From positions 62,001 to 126,000 of the forward strand of contig CANNFT010000007.1 of the NCBI GenBank assembly GCA_947503895.1: 64,000 bases of DNA, written 5' to 3'. The position numbers and the translations under genes were made by a program. This document shows, in pieces, positions 34,654 through 43,963 of the stretch; the first letter of the stretch is position 1, and the number at the start of each line of letters is the position of its first letter. Under the pieces are notes generated by a model, which made no database searches, was not told where the DNA came from, and was given only the letters and a program-made list of their open reading frames with translations. Origin of the DNA: an uncultured Saccharospirillaceae bacterium (GTDB taxonomy: Bacteria; Pseudomonadota; Gammaproteobacteria; Pseudomonadales; Oceanobacteraceae).

Positions 34654-37026
34654 TTACTGGCCTTTGTGCTGTTGAGCGTACATTACAGCATTCAATACGC
34701 ACTCAGGTGTCGCAGGCGTATTCATTGGTGGATTAACTTTATAATCCGCAACGCTCGCGGCAGCATCACGTAACGCTAACCAGACGGCCATGCCCAACAT
34801 TAACGGCGGTTCACCCACCGCTTTTGAATGGTATATCGTGTCTTCTTCATTTGGACGATCAAATAAACGAACATTAAATTCGTTCGGCATATCTGCGGCC
34901 GTTGGAATTTTATAACTCGCTGGGCCATTTGAAACAACGCGGCCTTTTTCATCCCAAGAGAGATCTTCCGTCGTCAACCAACCCATACCTTGAATAAAAC
35001 CACCTTCTATTTGGCCAATATCAATTGCAGGGTTCAGTGACTTACCCACATCGTGAATGATGTCTGTACGCAGTACATCGTATTCACCCGTGAGCGTGTC
35101 GATTTCCACTTCGCTGCAAGCTGCGCCCATGGCGTAATAGAAAAACGGACGGCCTGTTGCGGTATTACGGTCGTAATGAATTTTTGGTGTACTGTAATAA
35201 CCCGTTGAAGAAAGCGATACACGATTCATGTAAGCCATTTCGACAAAAGGTCCAAAACCAATCCACTCTTCTTTTCCATCCTGCCCTTCTCCGTTATGAG
35301 TAATGACAACATGGTTATTTTGAAAACGTACATCCGTTTTAGCAACGCTGAAATGTTCAGCCGCAAATTCGATTAAACGGTTTTTAATTGTAATACAGGC
35401 ATTTTGTGCCGCTTTACCGTTTAAGTCTGTACCGGAAGATGCAGCAGTAGGAGACGTATTCGGCACTTTTTCGGTATTGGTTGAGCTCACCTGAACCATA
35501 TCGAGATCGATATTAAATTCGTTCGCGACCACTTGTGCGACTTTGGTAAATAAACCTTGTCCCATTTCCGTGCCGCCATGATTCAAATGCACCGAACCAT
35601 CGGTGTAAACATGAACTAAAGCGCCCGCTTGATTGAGGAATTGAACCGTAAATGAAATTCCAAACTTAACCGGCGTAATGGCAATACCCCGTTTCTTATA
35701 AGTATTTTTTTCATTAAATTCATTGATGGCTTTACGACGCGCACGGTACTCGCTTTCAGCTTCTAACTGCTTTAAAAGCTGCGGCATTAGATAGTGTTCA
35801 ATGGTTTGGCCGTAATGTGTGGTATCACCATCTTTGTATAAATTATCATAACGCACATCCAGTGGATCACGACCCACAGCACGAGCGATATCATCCATTA
35901 TATATTCGGCAATGACGGTGCCTTGTGGGCCACCAAATCCACGAAACGCTGTATTTGAAACCGTGTGCGTTTTGCAACGGTGTCCAACGACGCGCGTGTC
36001 TTGCAAGTTATATGCGTTATCACTGTGGAACATGGCACGGTCAACGATGGCGTCTGACAAATCTGGCGAATAACCACATTTACCTGCAACCATTATGTCG
36101 CTGCCTAATAAGCGTCCTTGATCATCAAAACCCACTCGATAACGATTTAAAAAGTCGTGTCGCTTACCAGTCATGACCATGTCATCTTGACGGGCTAAAC
36201 GAATTTTAATCGGGCGACGCAAACGATGGGCCAGTAGTGATGCCATACACGCCCAAGGAGCAGCTTGCGTTTCTTTGCCACCAAAACCGCCTCCCATTCG
36301 ACGCACTTCAACCTGCACATAATTAATCGGCAGGTCGAGTACTTCAGCGACCAGCTTTTGCACTTCGGTGGGGTGTTGGGTAGAGGTAAAAACTTTCATG
36401 CCTTGGTCTTCAGTCGGTATGACATAACTGACCTGACCTTCAAGGTAAAAATGCTCTTGCCCTTTCACGTATAGCTCGCCTTCTAACTGGCGAGGTGCAT
36501 TGGCAATGGCCGTTTCGTAATCGCCTTTTTGCATGCTGTGTGTTGGGCGAACAAAGTGCTGCTGTTTTAACGCATCTTCAACTTCTAATATGGCGTCCAG
36601 TACTTCGTACTCAACTTTCGCCAATTGCACTGCACGTTTGGCTTCTTCAAAACTATTTGCTGCTACGGCAAATAACGGTTGTCCGATGTATTCCACTTTT
36701 CCATCCGCGAACAATGGATCGCCTTTGAATACAGGGCCGATGTCTTTTTCACCTGGTACATCATCTAGCACGACAACGTCGACAACGCCGGGAGCAGCTT
36801 TTACAGCACTTAAATCCATGCTTTTGATATTGGCATGGGCTTCAGTACTTTGACCCACTGCTACGTGTAGCGTGTTCGGTAACTCAGGCATATCATCAAT
36901 GTAAATTGCATCGCCTGTTACGTGTTTTTCAGCGCTTTCGTGTTGAACACTTTTACCGCTGCGACCTTTTGCCGGTCGCTCACGACGCACTTCGTAGGCA
37001 TCAAATTTGGATGACATAAAACTCAT
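34654..37026 (-). CDS. xdhB: Xanthine dehydrogenase, molybdopterin-binding subunit
   Basis: 790 residues. It hydroxylates hypoxanthine and xanthine to urate. Molybdenum cofactor motifs: GQEHFYLEGQ, RRMGGGFGGKE, FRGFGGPQG, GTDLNGKAAQ, and KAVGEPPLMLG holding the catalytic glutamate. Its start overlaps the stop of xdhA by one base (TAATG). Electrons pass to the iron-sulfur clusters and FAD of XdhA. Confidence 0.97.
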   Translation of the reverse strand: MSFMSSKFDAYEVRRERPAKGRSGKSVQHESAEKHVTGDAIYIDDMPELPNTLHVAVGQSTEAHANIKSMDLSAVKAAPGVVDVVVLDDVPGEKDIGPVFKGDPLFADGKVEYIGQPLFAVAANSFEEAKRAVQLAKVEYEVLDAILEVEDALKQQHFVRPTHSMQKGDYETAIANAPRQLEGELYVKGQEHFYLEGQVSYVIPTEDQGMKVFTSTQHPTEVQKLVAEVLDLPINYVQVEVRRMGGGFGGKETQAAPWACMASLLAHRLRRPIKIRLARQDDMVMTGKRHDFLNRYRVGFDDQGRLLGSDIMVAGKCGYSPDLSDAIVDRAMFHSDNAYNLQDTRVVGHRCKTHTVSNTAFRGFGGPQGTVIAEYIMDDIARAVGRDPLDVRYDNLYKDGDTTHYGQTIEHYLMPQLLKQLEAESEYRARRKAINEFNEKNTYKKRGIAITPVKFGISFTVQFLNQAGALVHVYTDGSVHLNHGGTEMGQGLFTKVAQVVANEFNIDLDMVQVSSTNTEKVPNTSPTAASSGTDLNGKAAQNACITIKNRLIEFAAEHFSVAKTDVRFQNNHVVITHNGEGQDGKEEWIGFGPFVEMAYMNRVSLSSTGYYSTPKIHYDRNTATGRPFFYYAMGAACSEVEIDTLTGEYDVLRTDIIHDVGKSLNPAIDIGQIEGGFIQGMGWLTTEDLSWDEKGRVVSNGPASYKIPTAADMPNEFNVRLFDRPNEEDTIYHSKAVGEPPLMLGMAVWLALRDAAASVADYKVNPPMNTPATPECVLNAVMYAQQHKGQ

Positions 37027-38480
37027 TATGCGTGTGCTCCTACTACGTCTTCCGCGAGCTCACCCGTCATTTGTAAGCCAGCTTTTATAACTAGGTTTGT
37101 AGCAACCGTAATACGATATTCTGCGGTTGCTCTAACATCTTTAATGGGCGAGTAATCGTTAGCGATTTGTTGAGCTGCTGTTTCAAAACTGCTGACGTGA
37201 TTGGGCTGTCCCTTTAACGCAGCTTCTGTTTTCGCGGCGCGCAACGGTGTCGCGGCCATGCCACCACAAGCAATACGAACGTCATGAATGGTTGAGCCAT
37301 CAGTATCAATTCTCACAGCCATTAACACCGCAGAGATGTCATCTTCTTTGCGCTTACTGACTTTGTAGACGTTCAGCTTTTGAGTATCCGTTAATTTAGG
37401 CACCACGATCGACTTCAAGTACTCACCCGCTTGAATATCGGTTTGCTTATAACCTTTGAAAAAGTCTTCGATTGATATTTCACGTGTCCCTTTTGCCGAT
37501 GCAATTTCAATGCGTGCATCCAGAGCAAAAAAGACGGGTGGGGTGTCGCCAATAGGCGAGCCATTGGCGACATTCCCACCCAAGGTGCCCAAATTACGTA
37601 TCTGCCGTGAACCGATACGTTGAATTAACTGGGCAAACGAAGGAAATTGTTTCTCTAAGTATTGTTCGGCGTTACTGTAGGTAACCATAGCCCCGAAGCG
37701 TATTTCGTCAGTTGACTCGCTCACTTCGGTCAAGCTGATTATTTTGTGCAAGCTGATTAATTTTTCAAATTGCTTAAATTGCTGGGTCAACTCCAACCCT
37801 AAATCCGTACCGCCAGCCCACAATCTAGCATCTGGGTGTTGCGCGAGGATGCTTTGTAATTGTGCTTCCGTTTCAGGCACGAATAACAAACGATTTTCAT
37901 ATTCGATCACGGCATGATCGCCGTGTTGCGGGGCATTCGGATCAAAAATCCCCACTTCAGCACTCATCACCGGCGCGGTTTCGACCGGTGCTGGATAGGT
38001 GTTCATGGCTTTAGCGGCATCAATGATCGGGCGGTATCCGGTGCAACGACATAGGTTGCCAGACAACGCCTCGTGAATTTCATGCTCAGTTGGGGTTTCG
38101 CCCGCTTTGTTGTGATACAGCGCCGCTAATGATGAGACGATACCCGGCGTGCAAAACCCACATTGCGAACCATGATGCTCAACCATGGCTTGTTGAACTG
38201 GGTGCAGTTGTTCGCCGTCTTTTAGACCTTCTACCGTGATCACATACTGGCCGTCTAAGCTGCCCAGCAGCGCGATGCACGCATTGATGGCGCGGTACTG
38301 CAATACACCTTCACTATTGCGGTCACCCACCATAATGGAGCAGGCACCACAATCGCCCCCTGCACAGCCTTCTTTTGCAGCAAGTTGCGCCATGTCGGTG
38401 CGCAGATATCTTAGTACGGTCCAGTTAGGATCGAACCTATCTTCTTCAATCCATTGACCATTCAGGTTAAAGCGAATCAC
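37026..38480 (-). CDS. xdhA: Xanthine dehydrogenase, iron-sulfur and FAD subunit
   Basis: 484 residues. Residues 1-165 bind two 2Fe-2S clusters: C39, C44, C47 and C68 for the first (CAGGDCGACS), and C107, C110, C144 and C146 for the second (CGFCTPG, CRCTGYRPI). Residues about 185-470 form the FAD domain (LWAGGTDLGLELT, LGGNVANGSPIGD). It takes electrons from XdhB and reduces NAD. First gene of the xdhABC operon; the divergent intergenic region upstream holds RutR-like palindromes. Confidence 0.97.
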   Translation of the reverse strand: MIRFNLNGQWIEEDRFDPNWTVLRYLRTDMAQLAAKEGCAGGDCGACSIMVGDRNSEGVLQYRAINACIALLGSLDGQYVITVEGLKDGEQLHPVQQAMVEHHGSQCGFCTPGIVSSLAALYHNKAGETPTEHEIHEALSGNLCRCTGYRPIIDAAKAMNTYPAPVETAPVMSAEVGIFDPNAPQHGDHAVIEYENRLLFVPETEAQLQSILAQHPDARLWAGGTDLGLELTQQFKQFEKLISLHKIISLTEVSESTDEIRFGAMVTYSNAEQYLEKQFPSFAQLIQRIGSRQIRNLGTLGGNVANGSPIGDTPPVFFALDARIEIASAKGTREISIEDFFKGYKQTDIQAGEYLKSIVVPKLTDTQKLNVYKVSKRKEDDISAVLMAVRIDTDGSTIHDVRIACGGMAATPLRAAKTEAALKGQPNHVSSFETAAQQIANDYSPIKDVRATAEYRITVATNLVIKAGLQMTGELAEDVVGAHA

Positions 38481-38599
38481 ATCAACACCCTTTTTGTTCG
38501 TTTCTTAGTCTGTACTACTGCTCTTGCTCGAAGGTTGCGAGGCACTCGACTACACTCTCACTCATCATACATACGCATCGTACTCTGAATGGCTGCTAA

Positions 38600-38623
38600 T
38601 TTTTTGACCAAACGGTCAAAAAA
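38600..38623. promoter_or_regulatory. RutR-like operator 1 between xdhA and the ABC importer
   Basis: TTTTTTGACC (38600-38609), four bases, GGTCAAAAAA (38614-38623): a perfect 10-bp palindrome. Its core TTGACCAAACGGTCAA differs from the E. coli RutR consensus TTGACCAnnTGGTCAA at one position. It lies 120 bases upstream of xdhA and is the likely control site for the xdh side. Confidence 0.65.
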
Positions 38624-38677
38624 TCAAGTGTTAAATTTTATTTCTTTCAGATGGCGTTTTATGGCAAAGTAATTGCA

Positions 38678-38701
38678 TATAATAATTGTCCGACTGGTCA
38701 A
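38678..38701 (+). promoter_or_regulatory. TATAAT box with overlapping RutR-like operator 2, upstream of the ABC importer
   Basis: TATAAT at 38678-38683 is followed by TTGTCCGACTGGTCAA (38686-38701), which matches TTGACCAnnTGGTCAA at all but two fixed positions. The operator would cover the transcription start of the importer operon, a repressing position. No strong -35 box is seen 17 bases upstream. Operator centres are 82 bases apart. Confidence 0.55.
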
Positions 38702-38865
38702 GAATTAAATATAAATACAGGAACCCTTCTACGCCGACTCTACTGGTCGATACATTGTGTGATGAAAAAATGAACGCTCGCACCGTTCTTGAAGCGCGAA
38801 ACGAAAGCGTAAAATCACAGTTTCTCAGTATCAGTATAGATCAGCGATAACGTTCAGCGGCGTGG

Positions 38866-40440
38866 ATGAGGGCCCCAAAAGTGGTTAATAATATGGCTCG
38901 GTTATCTTTGACAGGTATTACCAAGCGCTATCCCGGTACCATTGCGAACCAGGATATTGACTTGGCAGTAAAAGAAGGGGAAATCCACGCACTGCTCGGT
39001 GAGAACGGCGCTGGAAAAAGTACGCTCATGAAAATTATCTACGGCGTGGTGAAACCCGACGCCGGTACTTTTTTGTGGGAAGGTGAACAAATTAAAGTCA
39101 GCGGCCCTGCACACGCCCGAGGTTTGGGCATCGGCATGGTGTTTCAGCACTTTTCACTCTTTGAGACCCTCACTGTCGCTGAAAATATTGCCCTGAGCCT
39201 ACCGAAAGAAGATGGTAAGGATCTCGAAGCCCTCAGCGCCCGTATCAAAGAGGTTTCGGAACATTACAACATGGGACTAGACCCACAGCGTTATGTCCAC
39301 TCACTGTCTGTAGGGGAGCAGCAGCGCGTAGAAATTGTCCGCTGCCTACTGCAAGACATCAAATTGCTCATTCTTGACGAGCCAACGTCCGTATTAACCC
39401 CTCAAGAAGTGAAAGGTTTATTCAAGACGCTTAAGCAGCTCGCATCTGAAGGCTGTGCCATATTATTCATTTCCCACAAGCTGGATGAGGTCACTGAAAT
39501 CTGCGAGGCGGCAACCATTTTGCGCCATGGCAAGGTATCAGGCGACTGCAAACCACAAGAAGTCAGCAGTGCAGACATTGCCCGCATGATGGTCGGCGAT
39601 GACACACCGCTAAACGAAGATTACGCAAAAGCAGAAGGCACGACCGCGGTGGTCACGATCAAGGACCTCAATTTCCGCAGCGATGATCCTTTTGCCTCGC
39701 CCATCCATCATTTGGACTTAGAAATAAAAGCCGGTGAAATTTTGGGCATCGCGGGTGTCGCAGGCAATGGCCAGGATGAGCTGATGAGCTTACTCAGTGG
39801 CGAAGAAACGAGCAATGCCAATACCATTACAATGCTCGGACAAGATATTGGTCTCTGGAATCCAGCGCAGCGTCGTGAAATTGGATTAGCATTTGTACCG
39901 GAAGAACGACTGGGTCGAGGGGCTGTACCCGATATGTCATTGCAACAGAATGCACTATTGAGCAGCTCTCATTGCGGTATGACCAAAAAGGGTTTCATCG
40001 ACTTTGGCAAAGTCAAAGAGTATGCACAAAATGTCATCGACAAATACAAAGTAAAATGTGCCGACCAATTTGCTCAAGCAAAATCATTATCCGGCGGAAA
40101 CTTGCAGAAGTTCATTATTGGCCGAGAGATCGAACAAAACCCTAAGTTTTTAGTGTGCTCGCATCCCACTTGGGGTGTGGATATCGGTGCAGCGATTCTG
40201 ATTCGTCACGCTTTAATTGAGTTGCGCGACCAAGGCGCTGCCATTTTGGTGGTCTCAGAAGACATTGACGAGCTTTACCAAATCAGCGATCGCATTTGCG
40301 CTATCTGCCAGGGCGAGTTGAGCCCCATCCAGAAAACACAAGACGTCAATATTGAAACCCTAGGTCAGTGGATGGCGGGTAGCTTCGATAAAAGCACGAT
40401 AGAGAAATCCGCAGGAGAGTCCGCATATGTTAAGGCTTGA
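38866..40440 (+). CDS. ABC importer ATPase with two nucleotide-binding domains (nucleoside/purine type)
   Basis: 524 residues. The first ATPase domain is complete: Walker A GENGAGKST, signature LSVGEQQRVEI, Walker B LLILDEPTS and the switch histidine in FISHKL. The second domain (about 255-510) has a degenerate Walker A (GVAGNGQDEL), signature LSGGNLQKFIIG and altered Walker B (FLVCSHPTWGVDIGA), as in sugar and nucleoside importers of the RbsA/YufO class. The start is ATG 38866; an ATG at 38893 matches the family start better, but neither has a clear ribosome site. It overlaps the permease by 14 bases. Confidence 0.93.
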   Translation: MRAPKVVNNMARLSLTGITKRYPGTIANQDIDLAVKEGEIHALLGENGAGKSTLMKIIYGVVKPDAGTFLWEGEQIKVSGPAHARGLGIGMVFQHFSLFETLTVAENIALSLPKEDGKDLEALSARIKEVSEHYNMGLDPQRYVHSLSVGEQQRVEIVRCLLQDIKLLILDEPTSVLTPQEVKGLFKTLKQLASEGCAILFISHKLDEVTEICEAATILRHGKVSGDCKPQEVSSADIARMMVGDDTPLNEDYAKAEGTTAVVTIKDLNFRSDDPFASPIHHLDLEIKAGEILGIAGVAGNGQDELMSLLSGEETSNANTITMLGQDIGLWNPAQRREIGLAFVPEERLGRGAVPDMSLQQNALLSSSHCGMTKKGFIDFGKVKEYAQNVIDKYKVKCADQFAQAKSLSGGNLQKFIIGREIEQNPKFLVCSHPTWGVDIGAAILIRHALIELRDQGAAILVVSEDIDELYQISDRICAICQGELSPIQKTQDVNIETLGQWMAGSFDKSTIEKSAGESAYVKA

Positions 40441-41503
40441 GAAACGCCCATCTGATTCACAAACGATGGCGTACTGGTCACCCGTGCTCGCCATTGTATT
40501 AACATTGATTTGCGGTGCAATACTGTTCATGTCTTTAGGACACGAACCGCTCGGTGCCCTTTACACGTTCTTTATTGCGCCACTGTCAGATACTTACGGG
40601 TGGACAGAACTCGGCATCAAGGTGGCACCGTTGCTACTATGCGCCATGGGACTCACCCTATGTTTTAAAGCGAAGATTTGGAATATTGGTGCTGAAGGCC
40701 AGTTTATTATGGGCGGCCTAGGTGGCGGCTTCATGGCACTGCAATTCTTAGATGCAGAAAGCAGCTGGGTGTTGGTGCCGATACTGCTCGCAGGCATGGC
40801 TTCCGGCTTGCTCTGGGCGGCACTCGCGGCGTATTTAAAAACACACTTTCGTTGTAATGAAATACTCACCACCATCATGCTCAATTACATCGCTTTAAAT
40901 GCTTTGCTTTGGGCTGTGCATGGCCCTTTAAAAGACCCCGCAGGATTTAATTTCCCCGAGTCAGCCACGTTTGCCGACGCTGCACTGCTGCCGTTGATTA
41001 GCGAAGGCTACCGTCTCAATATATCGTTATTTTTCGGTCTATTTGCCGTGGTAGCGATTTGGACACTCATGAGTCGCGCTTGGATCGGCTATCAAATTCA
41101 TGTACTAGGCGAGGATGCCAGCGCAGCACGTTATGCCGGCTTTAAAGAGAAAGCCCTGATTTGGTTTGCATTGTTAACCTGTGGCGCGTTAGCCGGTCTG
41201 GCGGGTGTGTCAGAGGTGACGGGACCCATTGGACAGCTCATCCCTCAAATATCACCTGGATATGGCTATGCAGCTATTATCGTTGTGTTTTTAGGGCGTA
41301 TGCACCCTATCGGAATCATCTTCGCTTCTATGTTATTAGGCTTAACCTACATGGGCGGCGAGATGGTGCAAATGGAAATGTCACTGCCTAAATCTCTAAC
41401 GGGATTATTCCAGGGTATGTTGCTGTTTTTCTTACTGGCGTGTGATCTCTTAATTGGCTACCGAATACTGTGGTCAAAATCAGCTGACCCCAAAGCGGCT
41501 TAG
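40427..41503 (+). CDS. ABC importer permease 1 (nucleoside/purine type)
   Basis: 358 residues with about ten hydrophobic segments of the BPD_transp_2 family (IWNIGAEGQFIMGGLGGGF and GFKEKALIWFALLTCGALAGLAGVSEV). AGGAG precedes ATG 40427 inside the end of the ATPase gene, so the two are coupled. It pairs with the permease at 41559 to form the channel of a BMP-type importer. Confidence 0.92.
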   Translation: MLRLEKRPSDSQTMAYWSPVLAIVLTLICGAILFMSLGHEPLGALYTFFIAPLSDTYGWTELGIKVAPLLLCAMGLTLCFKAKIWNIGAEGQFIMGGLGGGFMALQFLDAESSWVLVPILLAGMASGLLWAALAAYLKTHFRCNEILTTIMLNYIALNALLWAVHGPLKDPAGFNFPESATFADAALLPLISEGYRLNISLFFGLFAVVAIWTLMSRAWIGYQIHVLGEDASAARYAGFKEKALIWFALLTCGALAGLAGVSEVTGPIGQLIPQISPGYGYAAIIVVFLGRMHPIGIIFASMLLGLTYMGGEMVQMEMSLPKSLTGLFQGMLLFFLLACDLLIGYRILWSKSADPKAA

Positions 41504-41558
41504 GGTTTTGGCAAACGTCACCTGTTCCACGTATCAAGTTGTTGTGTAGAGGATTTCC

Positions 41559-42485
41559 ATGGATATCGATTTAATTACAAATATTTTGTACGCCACGGTG
41601 CGTACTGGTACACCACTCATACTGGTCGCGCTCGGCGAGATGGTGTGTGAAAAGTCAGGAGTACTAAATTTAGGTCAAGAGGGCATGCTGCTAATGGGCG
41701 CGGTCGTCGGGTTTATGGCCGCAGTCACCACTGGCAGTTTATTTGCCGCCGTCTTGCTCGCCATTGCAGCCGGCATGCTCATGTCATTGCTGTTTGGCTT
41801 TTTGTCCATCACCATGGTGTCGAATCAAGTCGCAACCGGATTAGCGCTCACCATATTTGGGGCTGGCTTGAGTGCATTTCTAGGCTCAAGCTTTGTCGGT
41901 GTTGGCATCGACGGCATCGAACCATTTGCCATACCGTTCTTATCCGACATCCCCGTCATTGGTAAAATATTCTTCCAACAAGACCCATTGGTCTACTTGT
42001 CTTTCATATTATTCGGTGTGGTTTTTTGGGTGTTTAAAAGCAGCCGAATCGGCCTGAAGCTGCGCGCCGTTGGTGAAAACCCTGAAGCCGCCAATGCGAT
42101 GGGCATCAATGTTCACGCTACACGTTATATGGCAGTATTATTTGGCGGTGCGATGACAGGCTTGGCCGGAGGGTATTTATCATTAGCGTACACACCTTTA
42201 TGGTCTGAAGGCATGTCAGCGGGTCGCGGTTGGATTGCTTTGGCATTGGTGGTGTTTGCCAGTTGGAAAGCCGAACGCATCATGCTGGGTGCTTACCTAT
42301 TTGGTGCGGCCAGTATCATGCACTTGGTCATGCAAGGCACCGGTCACGACGTAGCCCCCAACCTATTGGCGATGCTGCCTTATGTCGCCACCATTGTCGT
42401 TTTGGTATTGCTTTCCACTAACCACGCGAAGTCTAAGCTGAACGCACCAATGTCACTAGGGACACCCTATCGACCACAAGTTTAA
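41559..42485 (+). CDS. ABC importer permease 2 (nucleoside/purine type)
   Basis: 308 residues, also BPD_transp_2. VLNLGQEGMLLMGAVVGF, NQVATGLALTIFGAGLSAFLG and LRAVGENPEAANAMGINVHA are the family motifs for the cytoplasmic coupling loops. It lies 55 bases after permease 1 and 168 bases before the binding protein gene. Confidence 0.92.
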   Translation: MDIDLITNILYATVRTGTPLILVALGEMVCEKSGVLNLGQEGMLLMGAVVGFMAAVTTGSLFAAVLLAIAAGMLMSLLFGFLSITMVSNQVATGLALTIFGAGLSAFLGSSFVGVGIDGIEPFAIPFLSDIPVIGKIFFQQDPLVYLSFILFGVVFWVFKSSRIGLKLRAVGENPEAANAMGINVHATRYMAVLFGGAMTGLAGGYLSLAYTPLWSEGMSAGRGWIALALVVFASWKAERIMLGAYLFGAASIMHLVMQGTGHDVAPNLLAMLPYVATIVVLVLLSTNHAKSKLNAPMSLGTPYRPQV

Positions 42486-42653
42486 GCGACATTCGTCAAA
42501 CATTCGCTTTCAGGAAACACCCTGTCTCCGAAAGCGAGTGAGTAAAAATAAAAAATGTGTAATGCGATTTAGGGCTACTATATTGGCTGTTCCACTCGGA
42601 GTAGCCAGCGTCTTACCCTAACTCATCAAACCAGCGAACGATTGGAGTAAATT

Positions 42654-43724
42654 ATGAAGTCACTTCGCACCCTTCTAGCCTGTACTGCTCTTGCGGCGGC
42701 TGGTAGCGTCAATGCTGCCGATGACGTAAAGATTGGCTTCGTCTATGTTGGTCCTACCGGTGATGCAGGCTGGACATACAGCCACGATGAAGCACGAAAA
42801 TACGTCGAGAAAGAACTCGGAGATAAAGTAAACACTTCCTATGTTGAAAGCGTGGCAGAAGGTGCCGATGCGGAGCGCGTTATTCGCCAGTTAGCGGCCA
42901 AAGGCCACGACCTGATCTTCACCACCTCATTTGGTTACATGAACCCCACACTCAAAGTCGCCAAGCGTTTTAAAAAGACCAAATTTGAGCACGCGACCGG
43001 CTACAAGCAAAGTAAAAATGTCGGCACCTATATGGCTCGCGCCTACCAAGGTCGCTATCTCACAGGCTTAGTGGCCGGCAAAATGACGAAAACCAACACC
43101 ATAGGCTACGTTGCCTCTTTCCCTATTCCGGAAGTCATTCGTGGTATCAATGCCTTCACAAAAGGGGTGCGCGAAGCCAACCCAAAAGCAAACGTCAAAG
43201 TGGTTTGGGTCAGCAGCTGGTATGATCCTGCAAAAGAGCGTGAAGCGGCCGAAACGTTGCTGCTACAAGGTGCCGATATTCTTACCCAACACACAGACTC
43301 CGCTGCCGTCATTCAAACGGCAGAAGCCAAAGGTAAGTTTGCCATTGGCTATCATTCTGATATGTCAGCCTTCGGTGCAAATGCTCATTTAACCGCCACG
43401 GTTCACAATTGGGGGCCGATTTACTTAGCAAAGGCTAAAGCGGTACTGAATGATTCATGGCAGTCTGAAGATCTTTGGTATGGTATCCAAGAAGGCGTGA
43501 CCGATATCGCACCCCTCAACAAAGTCGTACCAGCCGATGTAAAACAACTAGTAGAGACGAAAAAAGCTGCAATCAAAGCGGGAAAACTGCGCGTATTTGA
43601 TGGCCCAGTTAAGGATCAAAGCGGGAAACAGCGTGTCGCTGAAGGCGCAACACTCACCGATGATCAGCTGAAAGGCTTCGACTGGTATGTGGAAGGCGTC
43701 GAAGGCAAGATGCCTAAAGGTTAA
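42654..43724 (+). CDS. BMP-family periplasmic binding protein of the ABC importer
   Basis: 356 residues with a signal peptide (TLLACTALAAAGSVNA, cut near residue 21). The mature protein opens DDVKIGFVYVGPTGDAGWTYSHD, the PnrA/Med pattern of purine nucleoside-binding proteins; FTTSFGYMNPTLKVAKRF, GYVASFPIPEVIRGINAF and QHTDSAAV follow. Since Ala rather than Cys follows the cleavage site, it is a free periplasmic protein, not a lipoprotein. Together with the three genes upstream it should import nucleosides or free purines for the catabolic enzymes encoded opposite. GGAG precedes the start. Confidence 0.92.
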   Translation: MKSLRTLLACTALAAAGSVNAADDVKIGFVYVGPTGDAGWTYSHDEARKYVEKELGDKVNTSYVESVAEGADAERVIRQLAAKGHDLIFTTSFGYMNPTLKVAKRFKKTKFEHATGYKQSKNVGTYMARAYQGRYLTGLVAGKMTKTNTIGYVASFPIPEVIRGINAFTKGVREANPKANVKVVWVSSWYDPAKEREAAETLLLQGADILTQHTDSAAVIQTAEAKGKFAIGYHSDMSAFGANAHLTATVHNWGPIYLAKAKAVLNDSWQSEDLWYGIQEGVTDIAPLNKVVPADVKQLVETKKAAIKAGKLRVFDGPVKDQSGKQRVAEGATLTDDQLKGFDWYVEGVEGKMPKG

Positions 43725-43747
43725 CCACCATCTAACTTGGTGAACCG

Positions 43748-43784
43748 AAAAAAGGCTGCCCCTACGAAAGGCAGCCTTTTTTTT
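43748..43784 (+). terminator. Terminator of the ABC importer operon
   Basis: GGCTGCC (43754-43760) pairs with GGCAGCC (43770-43776), flanked by A on the left and eight T on the right. Confidence 0.9.
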
Positions 43785-43850
43785 GATCGGTCAAATGACA
43801 CAGCCGCAAATTTAACCCATGAATAGCCTTATTTTTGACCTGCTAGGTGG
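43783..43850. promoter_or_regulatory. Possible RutR-like half sites upstream of the TetR gene
   Basis: TTGATCGGTCAA (43783-43794) shares the right half CGGTCAA with operator 1. TTGACCTGCTAGGTGG (43835-43850) has a good left half and a poor right half. Both lie upstream of the regulator gene and could serve autoregulation. Weak. Confidence 0.3.
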
Positions 43851-43963
43851 GAAAGTCATTTAAACAGCCCTTATTTTTTGCGGCTTCCACGAAGTCATGT
43901 ATCATAACCGTAATTTTTGGCACGCATTATCGAAAAGAGTTGCACCATCAGGGGGCACCGGAA

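Noticed and set aside
38481..38865. Purine riboswitch between xdhA and the importer
   Set aside because: No three-way junction with the conserved loops of the purine riboswitch was seen; the palindromes fit protein operators instead.
43847..43963. N-terminal extension of the RutR-like regulator from GTG 43847
   Set aside because: The 39 extra residues have no match to the RutR family start, and TTG 43964 has a good ribosome site; the stretch also carries candidate operator half sites.
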